Below are positions 14,965 to 22,400 of a DNA stretch of 26,698 bases, piece by piece. This stretch comes from an uncultured Selenomonadales bacterium (GTDB taxonomy: Bacteria; Bacillota; Negativicutes; Selenomonadales; Selenomonadaceae). The position numbers and the translations under genes are program-made. The notes below the pieces were generated by a model. It saw nothing but the letters and a program-made list of their open reading frames with translations, was not told the DNA's origin and made no database searches. Location of the stretch: assembly GCA_937877545.1 (NCBI GenBank), contig CALFJE010000101.1:1-26698 (forward strand), read 5' to 3'. Position 1 is the first letter of the stretch; each line of letters starts with the position of its first letter.

Positions 14965-16268
14965 CACGCCCCGCCTTTCAGCAACCAAGTTTGAGCCTGC
15001 GCGATTTTCACGTTGATTAAGTCGCCTGCGCGTTCGTCGCCGTGTGTGAACAGCACCAACTTATTGGAACGCGTCCGCCCCGTGTAGATTGTTTCGTCGG
15101 TCTTACTCGCGCCCTCGACTAAAACTTCGACCGTCGCGCCCTCCAATGCCCGATTCTTCGCCAGGCTTATCGAATTCTGCACCGCCATAAGCTCCTCCAA
15201 GCGGCGATGTTTGGTGGCGTCGTCAATCTGCGCGGGGAAAGTGGCGGCGGGCGTCCCGCTACGTTTGGAGTAGATAAAAGTAAACGCCGCGTCGAATTCA
15301 ACCGCGCGGATAAAGTTCAAAGTCTCGGCAAAATCTTCGTCGGTCTCGCCGGGGAAGCCCACAATCAAATCGGTCGTCAAGCTCACGTTCGGAATGGCGG
15401 CGCGAATCTTTTCGACAAGCCGCAAATAGTCCGCGACGGTGTAGACGCGATTCATGCGCTTAAGGATTTTGTCGGAGCCGTATTGAACGGGCAAGTGAAT
15501 ATGCTCGCAAATGTGCACGCCCTCGGCAATGGTTGCAATCAGCGCGTCGGATAAATCCTTTGGGTGACTTGTCATGAAGCGAAGCCGCTCGACGCCCGCA
15601 ATCTTGTCGACGCCGCTTAAAAGCTCGGCAAAGCTCATGCCGCCCGAATAGGAGTTGACGTTTTGCCCAAGCAAAGTAATTTCCTTAAAACCCTCGGCGA
15701 CGGCTTGCTTAACCTCGGCGAAAATTTCATCGGGTTGACGACTGCGCTCGCGCCCGCGCACGTAAGGGACGATGCAGTAGGTGCAGAAATTGTTGCAACC
15801 GTACATAATCGGCACGAAGGTTGAGACATTGCCGCCGCGGCAACGTGACGTTGCATCCTGCGGGTTGGGTTGACTGTCAACATTGGAGGTATCGACGACA
15901 TGACGGCGTTCGCGCTCAATGCTTTGGACGACACGAGCGACCTCGGAGCTTTGCCCGGTACCCAAAACGAAGTCGAGATGCGGGGCGCGTTTGAGCAGAT
16001 TGGCACCCTCCTTTTGAGCCATACAGCCGGCGATGCCCAGAATCAGATTGGGCTTTTGGAGCTTGAGAGCCTTGAACCTGCCGATTTGCCCAAAGACTTT
16101 ATCCTCGGCGGTGGCGCGGACGCAACAGGTGTTGATAAGGATTAAGTCCGCCGCGTCCGTGTCGTCGGTCAAAGTGTAGCCGATTTGAGCAAGCAACCCC
16201 GCCATGCGTTCGGAGTCGGCGACGTTCATTTGGCACCCGTAGGTAATGAGTTTAAGTTTCTTATTCAT
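14964..16268 (-). CDS. miaB: tRNA-2-methylthio-N6-dimethylallyladenosine synthase
   Basis: MiaB is a radical SAM methylthiotransferase that adds a methylthio group to i6A37 of tRNAs reading UNN codons. The 434-residue product has the N-terminal UPF0004 cluster cysteines C12 (YGCQMN), C48 (NTCC) and C82 (AGCMAQ), the radical SAM motif C158-x3-C162-x2-C165 (YGCNNFCTYC), and a C-terminal TRAM-like region. ATG 16266-16268 gives the canonical MNKKLKLITYGCQMN start; no Shine-Dalgarno is visible, and a candidate promoter predicts transcription starting at or near this ATG. Residues about 137-146, in the linker between the two main domains, are encoded by an inserted palindromic repeat that keeps the frame open. 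plsC follows with overlapping stop and start. Confidence 0.96.
   Translation of the reverse strand: MNKKLKLITYGCQMNVADSERMAGLLAQIGYTLTDDTDAADLILINTCCVRATAEDKVFGQIGRFKALKLQKPNLILGIAGCMAQKEGANLLKRAPHLDFVLGTGQSSEVARVVQSIERERRHVVDTSNVDSQPNPQDATSRCRGGNVSTFVPIMYGCNNFCTYCIVPYVRGRERSRQPDEIFAEVKQAVAEGFKEITLLGQNVNSYSGGMSFAELLSGVDKIAGVERLRFMTSHPKDLSDALIATIAEGVHICEHIHLPVQYGSDKILKRMNRVYTVADYLRLVEKIRAAIPNVSLTTDLIVGFPGETDEDFAETLNFIRAVEFDAAFTFIYSKRSGTPAATFPAQIDDATKHRRLEELMAVQNSISLAKNRALEGATVEVLVEGASKTDETIYTGRTRSNKLVLFTHGDERAGDLINVKIAQAQTWLLKGGA
15839..15858 (+). repeat. Palindromic element, copy 5, inside miaB
   Basis: The plus strand reads GGCAACGTGACGTTGCATCC, the exact 20-bp consensus. In the miaB reading frame it is read through as about QDATSRCR, between the UPF0004 and radical SAM domains. 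It shares the flanking CTGCGG with copy 3, and an AACCYAACC block upstream (in the miaB sense) with copy 2. Confidence 0.9.
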
Positions 16269-16275
16269 GCCGCGC

Positions 16276-16304
16276 ATTGTAACACGGCTTGCGCTTAAAG
16301 ACAA
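16276..16304 (-). promoter_or_regulatory. Candidate promoter for miaB-plsC
   Basis: On the minus strand TTGTCT (16299-16304) and TACAAT (16276-16281) are spaced by 17 nt. The predicted start point, about 7 nt beyond the -10 box, falls on or next to the A of the miaB ATG, which would give a leaderless mRNA. Confidence 0.5.
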
Positions 16305-16318
16305 CCGCCGCATATTTT

Positions 16319-16380
16319 AGGAGCCGTCATGGATGACGGCTCCTCCGCCGGCGCATTTGCGTGATGCAAATACCGCCGGC
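16319..16380. other. Two adjacent hairpins upstream of miaB
   Basis: 16319-16344 is a perfect palindrome with 12-bp arms (AGGAGCCGTCAT and its complement) around GG. 16347-16380 is a second hairpin with GC-rich ends (GCCGGC) and GCATTTGC/GCAAATA arms. No T tract follows on either strand, so these do not look like simple terminators. Function unknown. Confidence 0.6.
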
Positions 16381-16451
16381 TTCACCACGTTAAAATTATC
16401 GGACGGTTCGGGCAACCGACTTTACGCCCCTGCGAGGTGCCCTTTCTTTCG

Positions 16452-16532
16452 CTTCCTTTCTTTGGGCACGCAAAGAAAGGAAGTTCAATAAGCTTTTTCT
16501 TTGAAACCTTTCTTTGTGCGCGAAAAGAAAGG
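16452..16532. repeat. Pair of related CTTTCTTTG inverted repeats
   Basis: 16452-16483 has perfect 13-bp arms CTTCCTTTCTTTG and CAAAGAAAGGAAG around GGCACG. 16507-16532 has 9-bp arms CCTTTCTTT and AAAGAAAGG around an 8-nt loop with TGCGCG. The two hairpins share arm and loop patterns, as REP-type elements do. Confidence 0.7.
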
Positions 16533-16542
16533 CGCAAAACGC

Positions 16543-16569
16543 AAAAAGACGGAGGCAAAAGCCTCCGCC
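16543..16569 (-). terminator. Rho-independent terminator on the minus strand, with no protein gene upstream
   Basis: Read on the minus strand, GGCGGAGGC, TTTT loop and GCCTCCGTC form a 9-bp stem (one G-T pair) followed by TTTTT. There is no minus-strand protein gene within 300 bp upstream of it, which points to a short untranslated transcript. Confidence 0.75.
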
Positions 16570-16788
16570 TCGTTGTATATAGAAATCGGAATCAATTCGT
16601 CATGTCTCACCTCCCGCCGGCGGCATTTGGTGGATACCGCTCAGATTTGCCGCCGACCTCAGCTGCGGGGACAGCCCGTCGGCATTGTGGCGTTTATGTT
16701 TGATGGGATTAACGGGAATTATATTTGAAAATGCTTAGAGGATTTTTAGAGCAGGCTTAAGTTCCGCCCCAAACCTCTCCTAACCCGT
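16543..16788 (-). ncRNA. Candidate structured small RNA (about 245 nt)
   Basis: A minus-strand promoter (16795-16823) and terminator (16543-16569) delimit a transcript of about 245 nt without a convincing gene. Inside it GTCGGCGGCA and TGCCGCCGGC form a 10-bp stem around a 22-nt loop. A second weaker pairing links GTTAGGAGAGG and CCTCTAAG near the 5' end. A strong GGGAGGTGAG precedes an ATG that stops after three codons; that Shine-Dalgarno-like block directly follows the main stem. I cannot assign it to a known RNA family; it does not match SRP RNA, tmRNA or the usual 6S layout by eye. Confidence 0.35.
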
Positions 16789-16794
16789 TGTCTA

Positions 16795-16823
16795 ACTGTA
16801 GCAGAAATGCCTGCCCTTTGCAA
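16795..16823 (-). promoter_or_regulatory. Candidate promoter of the small RNA
   Basis: On the minus strand TTGCAA (16818-16823) and TACAGT (16795-16800) are spaced by 17 nt. It points away from the malic enzyme gene, towards the terminator at 16543-16569. Confidence 0.4.
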
Positions 16824-16868
16824 GCCGCCCGCTCAAAAATTTTTCGGGAGGTTGCCAAAAAATATTGT

Positions 16869-16915
16869 ATTCAAGCATTTGCGGGCTTGAATTTGTGCGG
16901 CGGGACTAATATAAT
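16869..16915 (+). promoter_or_regulatory. Malic enzyme promoter with overlapping inverted repeat
   Basis: TTGAAT (16887-16892) and a perfect TATAAT (16910-16915) are spaced by 17 nt, 42 nt before the GTG start. An inverted repeat with perfect 8-bp arms ATTCAAGC (16869-16876) and GCTTGAAT (16885-16892) covers the -35 box, as expected for a regulator-binding site. Confidence 0.65.
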
Positions 16916-16957
16916 ATGCGGCGGTTATCAAAGCAAGACTCGAAAGGATGAATATCA

Positions 16958-18193
16958 GTGTCAAACGTCGACAAGGAAGCCCTCGCCCTGCACAAAACCA
17001 ATCGCGGCAAGCTCGAAGTCAGGAGCAAAGTCCCGCTCGCAACCGCCAAGGATTTGACTCTCGCCTATACGCCGGGCGTCGCCGCTCCCTGTCTTGAGAT
17101 TAAAGACGACTTCAATAAAATCTACGACTACACCAATCGCGGCAACCTGGTTGCGGTCGTCACCAACGGCACCGCAGTGCTCGGCTTGGGCGACATTGGC
17201 GCGGGCGCGGGGTTGCCCGTCATGGAGGGCAAGGCGATTCTCTTTAAGGGCTTCGCCGGCGTCGACGCCATTCCCATTTGCCTCAATACAAAGAGCGTCC
17301 CCGACATCATAAAGACGATTCAGCTCATGGCTCCCACGTTCGGCGGCATCAATCTTGAGGACATCAAGGCTCCCGAATGCTTCGACATCGAACACGCCCT
17401 TAAAGACAGCGTTGATATTCCCGTCTTCCACGACGACCAACACGGTACGGCTATCGTCGTGGCGGCGGCTCTGATTAACGCCCTGCGGCTCGTCGGCAAG
17501 AAGTTCGAGGAGATTAAAGTCGTCGTCAACGGCGCGGGCGCGGCGGGTATGGCTATCACCTACCTGATTCAAAAAATGGGCGCACGTGACGTCCTGCTGT
17601 GCGATTCGACGGGCGCGATTTATCAGGGGCGCGGCAAGGGCATGAATCCCTACAAAGACCAAATCGCCGCCGTCACCAACTTTGACAAGGAAGCCGGTCA
17701 GCTCGTCGACGTGATTCACGGCGCGGACGTGTTTATCGGCGTGTCGAAGGCTAACCTCCTTACGCAAGATATGGTTCGCATGATGAACAAGGACGCGATT
17801 ATCCTGGCAATGGCGAATCCCGTTCCCGAAATTATGCCCGACCTCGCCAAGGCGGCGGGTGCTCGCGTGGTGGCGACGGGGCGCAGTGACTTCCCCAATC
17901 AAGTCAACAATCTGCTTGCCTTCCCCGGCATATTCAGAGGCGCGTTGGACGTTCGGGCGACGGACGTCAACGAGGAAATGAAAATCGCGGCGGCTTATGC
18001 AATAGCCTCCCTCGTCAGCGAGGACGAACTCAACGAGGAGCACGTAATAACCACTCCCTTCGACGAACGCGTTGCTCCGACGGTTGCGGCGGCTGTCGCA
18101 AAGGCGGCTCAAGAATCGGGCATTGCTCGCAACATGACAATCACGCCCGAACAGGTCGCTCAACATACCAAAGACCTCTTGAACATAAAATAA
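16958..18193 (+). CDS. NAD(P)-dependent malic enzyme (oxaloacetate-decarboxylating)
   Basis: The enzyme oxidatively decarboxylates malate to pyruvate and CO2 with NAD(P)H formation, in the cytosol. The 411-residue product is the short bacterial form without a phosphotransacetylase domain. Diagnostic motifs are AYTPGVAAPC near residues 36-45, VTNGTAVLGLGDIGAGAG, the metal- and substrate-binding FHDDQHGTA near residues 159-167, and the Rossmann motif VVNGAGAAGMAI. GTG 16958 is the start, with AAAGGA about 9-10 nt upstream. The promoter has an overlapping inverted repeat, so it is probably regulated. The tRNA-Arg gene starts 4 nt after the stop codon, implying co-transcription and processing. 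Confidence 0.95.
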   Translation: MSNVDKEALALHKTNRGKLEVRSKVPLATAKDLTLAYTPGVAAPCLEIKDDFNKIYDYTNRGNLVAVVTNGTAVLGLGDIGAGAGLPVMEGKAILFKGFAGVDAIPICLNTKSVPDIIKTIQLMAPTFGGINLEDIKAPECFDIEHALKDSVDIPVFHDDQHGTAIVVAAALINALRLVGKKFEEIKVVVNGAGAAGMAITYLIQKMGARDVLLCDSTGAIYQGRGKGMNPYKDQIAAVTNFDKEAGQLVDVIHGADVFIGVSKANLLTQDMVRMMNKDAIILAMANPVPEIMPDLAKAAGARVVATGRSDFPNQVNNLLAFPGIFRGALDVRATDVNEEMKIAAAYAIASLVSEDELNEEHVITTPFDERVAPTVAAAVAKAAQESGIARNMTITPEQVAQHTKDLLNIK

Positions 18194-18197
18194 ATTT

Positions 18198-18273
18198 GTG
18201 CTCGTAGTCGAGTGGATAAGACGTCGGTCTCCGACACCGAAGATCGCGGGTTCAACTCCCGCCGAGCACGCCA
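18198..18273 (+). tRNA. tRNA-Arg (anticodon CCG)
   Basis: The 76-nt cloverleaf has a 7-bp acceptor stem GTGCTCG/CGAGCAC, a D arm with AGTGGATAA, an anticodon stem TCGGT/ACCGA with loop CTCCGAC (anticodon CCG, reading CGG), a T arm GCGGG-TTCAACT-CCCGC, discriminator G and an encoded CCA. It sits 4 nt after the malic enzyme stop and before a terminator. Confidence 0.95.
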
Positions 18274-18285
18274 ATCCGAAAAAAT

Positions 18286-18316
18286 AAGCGGTTCCGATTA
18301 AACCTCGGAGCCGCTT
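18286..18316. terminator. Terminator after tRNA-Arg (probably bidirectional)
   Basis: AAGCGGTTCCGA (18286-18297) and TCGGAGCCGCTT (18305-18316) form a 12-bp stem with one wobble pair around a 7-nt loop. On the minus strand it is followed by ATTTTTT, a good terminator for genes arriving from the right. On the plus strand the T run is weak. Confidence 0.75.
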
Positions 18317-18382
18317 TAAGTTTATGTTACGTCTTTATAGGTTTTGCCGCTGATTATACCGTGAATTGTCATTGGGTGAGCG

Positions 18383-18547
18383 TTAAACATTTTCGCCAAC
18401 CGTCGCCCATTCCAAATTCCAAATGCAAGAGTGTAATTTGTTGTCGTCTTGGTGATGAACTACGGGCTTATTGGCGGGATTGTCGATAAAAGCACGCGCA
18501 ACCAATACATGAACGCCGAAAATCAACGCGGGCTGTTCCTTAGCACG
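18383..18547 (-). pseudogene. HNH endonuclease remnant (C-terminal part)
   Basis: A 54-codon open frame on the minus strand has no convincing start codon. It reads GVHVLVARAFIDNP, then VVHHQDDNKLH, then WNLEWATVGENV and stop. This is the typical order of phage and mobile HNH nucleases (VHRLVA-AFIPNP, NHxDxNK, NLEWVTxxEN). The N-terminal part is absent: the sequence upstream is occupied in another frame by a small ORF. After the stop, another frame stays open for about 20 codons, which may be a frameshifted tail. No transposase or integrase is nearby, although a tRNA gene lies 110 bp away. Confidence 0.7.
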
Positions 18548-18726
18548 TCAATCGCCCGATTTAACTTCGCGATTAAATTGACGTCCGCGCCTTTTGAACT
18601 CTGCGGTATTTCGGGCAGTGCCGCGAGGCATTGTTCAGCCGTAAGCAATTCGCGAACCGCCTCTTGCGCCGGCGGCGACAGCTTATATAACTCCGCCAAC
18701 AAAATTTTTCGCGCCGTGTCGTTCAT
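18523..18726 (-). CDS. Small hypothetical protein, 67 residues
   Basis: It starts at ATG 18724-18726 with AGGAG 8 nt upstream. The product is mostly helical in appearance (LLAELYKLSPPAQEAVRELL near the N-terminus, LIAKLNRAIDVL near the C-terminus), without Cys, membrane segment or recognisable motif. It overlaps the start of the HNH remnant by 25 nt in another frame, so the C-terminus may be a fusion created by a rearrangement. I do not recognise the family. Confidence 0.5.
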   Translation of the reverse strand: MNDTARKILLAELYKLSPPAQEAVRELLTAEQCLAALPEIPQSSKGADVNLIAKLNRAIDVLRNSPR

Positions 18727-18742
18727 AAAATCAACTCCTATT

Positions 18743-18838
18743 TTACTTGAGGAAGCCGTTGATGATTTGCACCGCCGCCTCCTTCGCCGTCAAGCCGTAA
18801 TCGCGGATATAAATCGTGTCGAGCGAATGGAATCGCAA
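18743..18838 (-). CDS. Short ORF or gene remnant, about 31 residues
   Basis: The frame ending at 18743 contains a protein-like C-terminal segment (DTIYIRDYGLTAKEAAVQI, then INGFLK). The only plausible nearby start is TTG 18836-18838 with poor spacing to a GGGG stretch. The frame remains open further upstream into the outer-membrane protein gene. It may be the 3' remnant of a truncated gene. It lies 16 nt upstream of the next small ORF. Confidence 0.3.
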   Translation of the reverse strand: MRFHSLDTIYIRDYGLTAKEAAVQIINGFLK

Positions 18839-18876
18839 TCGGCAAAAAAATTTTCCCCTTCGGGTTGAAGAGGAAT

Positions 18877-19431
18877 TTAGAATTCGTATCGGACGCCCGT
18901 AAATAATCCGCGCAGATGAAATGCGCCGCCGTGTCGAAGGTGAAAGTTTAAATCGCGCCAGCCCGCGCTTATCGAAAAGTCGCGGCGCGGACAATATCTC
19001 AAGCCCGATTCAAAATCCGTGACGTGAGCGCGTCCGCCCAAGGTTAAGCCGTCGAATTGCAAATACAGGTCGAGGCGCGGGCGTATCCTTGCGTACAGCT
19101 TAAATCCGACGCTCGGCAACACAGAAAAATTCCCGCCGACGGCATTAAGCCCGACGTTCCATTCGAGCCCCGTGCCCATCAACGAGAATATTTCCCTGTT
19201 AAGCTTAACTTTGACGAAATCTTTATCGGCATGAATCCAATCCGCCGAAATGTTTTGGCAGTCCAAAATGAATTCGGGCTTGGCGTCGAAGAATCGAACC
19301 TCCGCGCCGTAATCGAACGTCGCAACCTTGATGCCGCTAATGCCGTCGTCAATCTCGTCGGCGGTCGCCTGCGCGGAAGCCGTCGCACTTGCAAGCAGAA
19401 TCAACGCCGCCGTCAGCTTACTTGTATTCAA
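18877..19431 (-). CDS. Putative outer-membrane or envelope beta-barrel protein
   Basis: It has 184 residues if started at TTG 19429-19431, which overlaps the 3' end of the upstream fusion gene by 14 nt. The N-terminus is a clear Sec signal peptide (KLTAALILLASATASAQA, then TADE). The rest has alternating hydrophobic/polar stretches typical of beta strands (FKLYARIRPRLDLYLQFDGL, FSISAGWRDLNFHLR) and the chain ends GVRYEF, a terminal Phe as in BAM substrates. No family is recognised. The frame is open further upstream, so the start is uncertain. Overlap with the fusion gene suggests co-transcription in the glycosylation-like cluster. Confidence 0.7.
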   Translation of the reverse strand: MNTSKLTAALILLASATASAQATADEIDDGISGIKVATFDYGAEVRFFDAKPEFILDCQNISADWIHADKDFVKVKLNREIFSLMGTGLEWNVGLNAVGGNFSVLPSVGFKLYARIRPRLDLYLQFDGLTLGGRAHVTDFESGLRYCPRRDFSISAGWRDLNFHLRHGGAFHLRGLFTGVRYEF

Positions 19432-22400
19432 AAAGTTTCTTCGCCTCGCGCATGTGTTCGCGAATCTCAATGCCTTGCGGGCAACGATTTTCGCACCTGC
19501 CGCAAGCTATGCACTCGCCCGCACGCCCGCGATTTTGCGTAGCCGACGCGTACAGGATTTTGAACCGCCCAAGGTAGGTCGTATCGTTTTCGCCCGTATG
19601 CCCGCACTGATTCAGCAACGACAAGATGTCGGGTATCACGATTTTTTTCGGACATTCCGCCTCGCAGTAGCGGCAAGCCGTGCAGGGTATCAGCCGCGCA
19701 GATTTGAACGCCTCGCGGATTCGCCGGTACGTCGCCTGTTCCTCCTCGGTAAGCGTCACCGGCTCGGCAAGCGTCTGCCTGTTGGCGATAACGTGTTCGG
19801 TCGCGCTCATGCCGCTAAGGATTATGCTCACGCCCAAGCTCGCCACGAAGCGCAACGCCATTTTTGCAAACGTCGCCCTGTCTATGCCGCCGCCTATGTT
19901 GAGCTTGTCTAGGTTAGCCAGCGAACCGCCCTTTATCGGCTCCATGACGCTGATTTGCTTGCCGTACTTTTTAGCCGTCTCGTAGAGTCGCCGCGATTGA
20001 ACGAACGGGTCTTCCCAATCCATGTAGTTCAGTTGCAACTGCACGATCTCAATTTCGGGGTGCCGGCTAAGTATCGCGTCCAAGACTTCGGGCTTGTCGT
20101 GGAAAGAGAAGCCTATCCGCCGCACGAAGCCCTTTGCCTTAAGCCGCTTTAAAAATTCAAAGCCGCCCAGCTCCTCGTGCATGTTCGCATATTTTTCCGA
20201 CAGCGCGTGCAACAGATAATAATCGAAGTATTCCACGCCGCAATCCTTCAGCTCGTTGACGAAAATTTTCTCGTACTCGTCGGGGTTGCGAATGGGCCAA
20301 TACATTTTGCCCGCCAACAGGAATTTGTCACGCGGATAACGCTTGACGACCAGCTCGCGCACGATGCTTTGAGATTGTTTCTTGCAATAAAACGGGTGCG
20401 TGTCGAAGTAGCAGAAGTCGCCCTTCATGTACTCGTCGAACATGCGGCGCGTCTCTTCCAAATCAAAGTCGCCGTTTTCCAGTTGCGGCAAGCGCATGAC
20501 GCCAAAGCCCAGTTGCGGCTCACGCGGCGGGAGCAAGGCGTTTGTCGGCTTGGGACGTTCGGGCTGCTTTTCGGTCGGTACCGTCAGCTTATCCGCCGCC
20601 GATTTGCCGAAACGTATCCGCACAGGTCTGAACAGCTTGCGCCCGTCCATGTAGTCTTTGCCCTCGACCATGCCTTTGAGCGCGAAAAACGTCTTGAGCT
20701 TGGCATAATCCGCGCCGAAAAATACGATGAAGCGTTTCGTGTCGAAGTCGATTTCGTTGGAGGCATCGAGGATTTCGTATTGCCCGAAGGAATGAAGCAC
20801 GTCGCCTGCGAATGTCGAATCTCCGCAGAAAAACGGCGGTTTCGGGAAGTAAGTGCCCGTTGACGGAGCAGGCGTCGGCGTCGGAGGTTTAACTTGAGCG
20901 GGCGGCGTCGGAGGTTTAGCTTGCGCGGGAGCCGGCGTCGGAGGTTTAGCTTGAGCGGGCGGCGTCGGAGGCTTAACTTGCGCGGGAGCCGGCGTCGGAG
21001 GCTTAACTTGAGCGGGAGCCGGCGTCGGAGGCTTAATCTGCGCGGGAGCGGCGGCTCTTGCCTGAGCGGGCGGACGCTTGATTATTGTGCGAATCATGCG
21101 CAGGGCGTCGCTTTCGTCTTGGGAGTCGGTGAAGACTTCAAAGATAATCGGGCGCGGCAGACGCTGAGGCGCGGTGAATCGCTTGACGAATTTAAGATAT
21201 TCTTCCTTGTTCGACGCGGTGAGATACTCAAAGCCCAAATCGCGGGCGTAGTGCTTAACCAAGTCGCGGGACTGCTTGCCGTAGTGCCCGGCGGCGGCTA
21301 TGAATTTGTCGGTGTTGTCGCCAAACTGCGCGGCGTAATTGTTATACATGCGGAATTCGGTACCGCGCCCGTTGTTGACAAGCAGGAGGCGCAAATTGCT
21401 GTCGAGGTGCCTGCTGCCCGCGAAGTTCATATCGTAGAAAAATGCGAGGTCGCCGATAATGCCGAAGAACAGCTTATTGGGCGCGGCAAGTGAGGCTCCA
21501 AGGAGCGTGGAGGCGCAACCGTCAATGCCGAAGCCGCCGACGTTGCTGAAGCGCGTGATTGACGGGTTTACGTCGAAGAAATTCCACGCCCGCAAGCTGT
21601 TAAGAATCGCCAAATGAAGCACGCTGTGCGGCGGCAGGAGCGGTGCGGTTTCGTGAGCCATCCAGATATTGGAAAACGGCACGTCGGGAATTTGCTTAAG
21701 GATATTCTGAAGGCTGAAGCTTGCGTTTTTGTAGGAGGCGGTTTCGCGAGGCTTGTCGTCGTTGCCGGCGTATTGGATAAAAAATTCCTCCTCCGACATC
21801 TCAAAGACGAGCCGCAGATTTTTAAAGGTGTTGCGGAGTTCGCCGTCGGGACTGACGCGCCAAACGTTAGCCGCCTTTATCGCGAAGTACGCGCCCGAAG
21901 TCTCGCCGATATGAATCAGCAAGTCGGGCTGTTGGCAAGGATAGAAAACGCCCTCCTGCACGCTGAGCAACGCAAAGAAAATCTTATATTTGCCGGTGTA
22001 GTTGGAGGTATGGTCGCAAAGGACGTAAGCGTTATACTTTTCGCAAAAGGACTCGACAGCCGCCGTGAGGGATTTACTCCAAGGAGCGTGGGAGCCGACC
22101 AAAATCGCGACGCGGTTGCCTATGGTTTTGGGCGAAGGGAATTTATCCTTCGGGAAGAGCCGCTTAATAACCGTGAATTCGGGCAACTCCTTGACGCTGA
22201 AATCGCGGCTGAAGCTCGTTTCAAGATTGACGTGAACCGGACCGCCGCCGTTGCGGGTTAATTCAAGGAGCGCGGCGTTAAGCTTGACGGTGTAGGCTGT
22301 CAGCTCGTCGTTATCGTGCGGGATTGGCAGGAACAAGCTCGTCCGCGCAATGTCTTTGGGCGGGTGCGTCCTGTCCGTGAATTGCGGACTTAAGTCGCCG

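Noticed and set aside
16595..16625. Strong Shine-Dalgarno and ATG on the minus strand as a gene start
   Set aside because: The frame stops after three codons; kept only as part of the candidate small RNA.
16961..18274. A 437-codon open frame on the minus strand, opposite the malic enzyme and tRNA
   Set aside because: It is antisense to a clear malic enzyme with all family motifs, begins in the tRNA complement, and its translation shows no recognisable domain; it reflects GC-rich third-position bias.
20864..21060. A frameshift or gene boundary separating the ThDP and aldo/keto reductase halves
   Set aside because: The frame is continuous across the linker, repeat units are multiples of three, and no start codon with a Shine-Dalgarno was seen after the linker.
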